A stretch of 8,557 nt of DNA from contig VGGM01000045.1 in the NCBI GenBank assembly GCA_016868515.1, positions 1 to 8,557 on the forward strand, given 5' to 3'. A model generated the notes under the pieces. That model did not search any database. It was given only the letters and a program-made list of their open reading frames with translations, and was not told where the DNA came from. Below, one piece after another: positions 5,902 to 8,557 of the stretch (its first letter is position 1; the number at the start of each line of letters is the position of its first letter). Source of the stretch: Bacteroidota bacterium. GTDB taxonomy: Bacteria; Bacteroidota; Bacteroidia; Bacteroidales; VadinHA17. Position numbers and translations under genes: made by a program.

Positions 5902-8557
5902 CAGGCAGTCGTGCCAGTTTCTCCACCTCGAGTGAGGGAAAACCGAACTCCACGGTTACCTTTCCGGAAAGAAGATATGTACCGCTTCCCCTGAAAGGAT
6001 AGTCTTTCAGCGAGGATGGAAAGTGGGTGGTATCGAAGAAGTTGCCGGCGGGATCGATAAAGCAGCCGAAATTCATCCATTCATTTTTCGCCGTTTTGAT
6101 ATACTTCACCGTAGCAAGGTGTCCGACCATTTTTATCCTCTTGCCCTCACAGTCTGTCATTTGCGACGCGTTAATTTCGCCCCTGAACGAGGTTACCAGC
6201 ATGTCGAACCAGTCCATCGAAACCGGAAACCCGAGCAATTCAACCTCGTCGTAGGCATCCTCAATCTTCCCGGTAAGAAGGTCGGGAAGTCTGTACTTCC
6301 TGATCTCCGGCGAGAACAGTGTAGGCACGGGTATATGGTTTCTGCCGTTAACCATCATATGGGCTTCCCACAGGAGTACGGCCTTTGTTTTACCGGTGAA
6401 CCGGAAAGCACCAACGCGAATCAGAAGCAGAACCTGTTCAAGAGTTGCACCGCATCTCTCAATGAAATCGTTAAGTCCGGTAAACTCACCTCCGGCTGTC
6501 CTTATGGTCTCAATTGAAGAAGCGATACGGTTTTCCAGATTGCTTATATGAATGAATCCCAGATATATATTGTTGCCATATAAAGTTGTGGTATATGTGC
6601 TTTTGTTCACGCACGGCCTGTGTATTATTCCCCCCTGGCGCCGTGCCTCATGAACATAAACCCAGGTACGGTAGAAGCCTCCGAAGTTATTGATGACCGC
6701 CACCATGAATTCGAGAGGGTAATGGGCTTTCAGGTAGAGGCTCTGGAAGCTCTCAACGGCGTATGATGCAGAGTGGGCTTTTGAGAAAGAGTATCCGGCA
6801 AAAGACTCTATCTGCCTCCATACTTCACGGGTTATCTCCTCGGGGTATCCGCGTTCGCGGCAGTTTGAGAAGAACCGGTCGACTATCTTCTGCATTTCGG
6901 CGCGTGAGCGGAATTTGCCGCTCATGGCCCTGCGCAGCGTATCGGCATCGGAAAGGTCGAGCCCGGCGAAATGGTGACATATCTTAAGCACATCCTCCTG
7001 GTAAACCATTACGCCGAAAGTTTCGCTCAGCTGTTCCTTCATAACGGGATGGATGTAGGAAAAACCGCCGGGGTTATGGAAACGCCTGATGTATTCCCTC
7101 ATCATTCCCGAACGTGCCACACCTGGCCTGATAATAGAGCTTGCTGCCACGAGTGTAATATAATCGGAGCATTCCAGCTTGCTCAGCAGTCCGCGCATTG
7201 AGGGGCTCTCAATATAGAAACAGCCTTTGGTCTCACCCTTTTTAAGGTATTCTATCACCTTCGGGTCGGTCTTGAATTTCTGTATTGCGTGAACATCGAC
7301 ATCTTCCTTCCGGTTGCGGGCAACGATTGAGGCAGCCTCGCTTATATGTCCTATTCCTCTCTGGCTCAGTATATCAAGTTTTTCGTAGCATAATTCTTCG
7401 GCGGTATACATATCCCACTGTGTTACCGGAAATCCTTTCGGCGGCAGGTCGAGAGCAGTATAGCAGGTTATTGGCTCTTCCGAGACCAGGATTCCTCCGG
7501 CATGGATGCTTCGCATGTTGGGAAAATCGGCTATAGCGGCTCCTATTGTCAATATCCGGCCGGTTATCTCGTTGCGGTTCATGTCGGCCGACGGGTTGTC
7601 GGCCAGGGCATCGATCTCCTCCTTTGGCAGACCGTAAACCTTGCCCAGTTCCCTTACTATCGACTTTCCCCTGAAGGTGCTGATGGTACCGATAAGTGCG
7701 GTATGGCTGCGGCCGTACCGTTTAAAAATATAGTCGGTGACCTCATCGCGTTCCTTCCATGAATAATCGATATCGAAGTCGGGTGGTGAGGTTCGGGCAG
7801 GATTAATAAACCTTTCGAAGTAAAGGTTGAGGTCTATTGGGTCAACATTTGTGATTTTCAGGCAGTAAGCAACTATTGAATTGGCCCCGCTGCCCCTTCC
7901 GACATGATAGAACCCCCTCGACATTGAGTACCTGATAATGTCCCATGTTATCAGGAAGTATGATGAGAATCCGAGCCTGTCGATGATTTCGAGTTCATGC
8001 TTCACACGCCTGGCGGCTTCGCTGTTGTTGCGGCCATACCGGTATACCATTCCGTCCCAGGCCAGTTTTTCTAGCAGCAGCCTGTCGTCGGTGCGGCTGG
8101 CTGAATAGACCTGCTTGTTTTTAGGCTTTTCGAAGTCGAAATCAATTGAACAGTCGCCGAGCAGTCTGAGAGTGCTTTCAACCATCGACGGGTAGCGTGA
8201 GAAGCGCTCGCCGATGTATTCAGGCGGCATGAAGTATTCGTTTACGTCGCAACGGGCGTCATTGCCGAGCCTGCTCAGGAGGATGTTGTTATCGACGGCC
8301 CGCAGGCAGAGGTGGGTATCGATCTCTTCAGCCGAGGCAAGGGTTACCGGATGGAGCACCACCATTGAAGAGAGCGGCATGCTCTTTTCGAACGAGAGGA
8401 GACTTCCAACCTCGCTAATACGAATCCCAATACGTTCATTATCATATAGAATACGATCGGGATATAAAGTCAGACTGTAGATAACATAGCACTGCCGGAA
8501 GCGGGGTGCGGGGAAGGGGAGAGCTTCGCCCGAGATATTGTGACGTGAGAGGAATTC
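5879..8557 (-). CDS. dnaE: DNA polymerase III alpha subunit, short form, N-terminus outside window
   Basis: The frame stays open to the window edge, giving 892 residues plus stop. An internal ATG at 8380 is not the real start: the preceding 59 codons read as PHP-domain sequence (RHNISGEALPFP...YVIYSLTLYPD). Numbering residues from the edge, VGRGSGANSIVAY lies at 219-231. The palm aspartates are D260 and D262 in PDFDID, and the third is D395 in YEKLDILSQRG, so the polymerase site looks intact. Then come the fingers (SFSKAHSASYAVESFQ, about 590-605), a helix-hairpin-helix stretch (about 695-730), a VPTLF string (744-748) where a clamp-binding motif would sit, and an OB-fold (about 805-890). The protein ends right after the OB-fold, without the tau-binding C-terminal domain of replicative DnaE. 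It resembles the shorter second alpha subunit common in Bacteroidota, possibly for repair or translesion synthesis. About 85-110 N-terminal residues are estimated missing. Confidence 0.9.
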   Translation of the reverse strand, partial: EFLSRHNISGEALPFPAPRFRQCYVIYSLTLYPDRILYDNERIGIRISEVGSLLSFEKSMPLSSMVVLHPVTLASAEEIDTHLCLRAVDNNILLSRLGNDARCDVNEYFMPPEYIGERFSRYPSMVESTLRLLGDCSIDFDFEKPKNKQVYSASRTDDRLLLEKLAWDGMVYRYGRNNSEAARRVKHELEIIDRLGFSSYFLITWDIIRYSMSRGFYHVGRGSGANSIVAYCLKITNVDPIDLNLYFERFINPARTSPPDFDIDYSWKERDEVTDYIFKRYGRSHTALIGTISTFRGKSIVRELGKVYGLPKEEIDALADNPSADMNRNEITGRILTIGAAIADFPNMRSIHAGGILVSEEPITCYTALDLPPKGFPVTQWDMYTAEELCYEKLDILSQRGIGHISEAASIVARNRKEDVDVHAIQKFKTDPKVIEYLKKGETKGCFYIESPSMRGLLSKLECSDYITLVAASSIIRPGVARSGMMREYIRRFHNPGGFSYIHPVMKEQLSETFGVMVYQEDVLKICHHFAGLDLSDADTLRRAMSGKFRSRAEMQKIVDRFFSNCRERGYPEEITREVWRQIESFAGYSFSKAHSASYAVESFQSLYLKAHYPLEFMVAVINNFGGFYRTWVYVHEARRQGGIIHRPCVNKSTYTTTLYGNNIYLGFIHISNLENRIASSIETIRTAGGEFTGLNDFIERCGATLEQVLLLIRVGAFRFTGKTKAVLLWEAHMMVNGRNHIPVPTLFSPEIRKYRLPDLLTGKIEDAYDEVELLGFPVSMDWFDMLVTSFRGEINASQMTDCEGKRIKMVGHLATVKYIKTAKNEWMNFGCFIDPAGNFFDTTHFPSSLKDYPFRGSGTYLLSGKVTVEFGFPSLEVEKLARLPVRPDPRY

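Noticed and set aside
6023..6517. Open frame of 164 codons on the plus strand inside dnaE
   Set aside because: It is antisense to conserved DnaE C-terminal sequence, has no recognisable domain and no start signals. It is best explained by codon bias on the coding strand.
8378..8380. ATG at 8380 as the start of dnaE
   Set aside because: The frame continues without a stop for 59 more codons to the window edge, and that stretch reads like PHP-domain sequence, so the gene is truncated by the window rather than starting here.
8552..8557. GAATTC (EcoRI site) exactly at the window end
   Set aside because: It could mark a cloned fragment boundary, but one 6-bp site is easily chance and it tells nothing about biology.

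Overview
The window looks like chromosomal DNA from a Bacteroidota bacterium, most likely near Bacteroidales/Marinilabiliales. The evidence is a DUF6588-type exported protein, a short-form second DnaE polymerase of the kind known from that phylum, very weak Shine-Dalgarno sequences, and promoter -7 candidates of the Bacteroidota type (TAnnTTTG). There are five protein-coding genes, one cut off by the right edge, and coding density is high. I saw no RNA gene, CRISPR array, insertion sequence or phage gene.

Layout. Bases 1-114 are a promoter region with an operator-like inverted repeat. 115-1200 (+) is an exported, probably outer-membrane, DUF6588-like protein. 1201-1295 is a short convergent gap with an 8-bp tandem repeat and a hairpin terminator candidate. 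1296-2900 (-) is a YfcC/DcuC-family multi-pass membrane transporter. 2901-2975 is a compact divergent promoter region with two nested palindromes. 2976-5159 (+) is a long RelA/SpoT homologue with an intact (p)ppGpp synthetase site but a destroyed hydrolase site. 5182-5901 (+) is a PrsW-family intramembrane metalloprotease 22 nt downstream of it, probably cotranscribed. 5879-8557 (-) is a DNA polymerase III alpha subunit of the short type. It overlaps the protease gene tail to tail by 23 bp, and its N-terminus lies beyond the window.

How the genes fit together. The rel-prsW pair is the only likely operon and joins alarmone synthesis to a membrane stress-type protease. The transporter shares its control region with rel, so their regulation could be linked. 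The DUF6588 and DnaE genes appear to be independent units. The most informative observations are the synthetase-only Rel protein and the symmetrical elements in both promoter regions. I did not find a convincing new multi-gene system. The genes are recognisable families in an ordinary-looking chromosomal arrangement.
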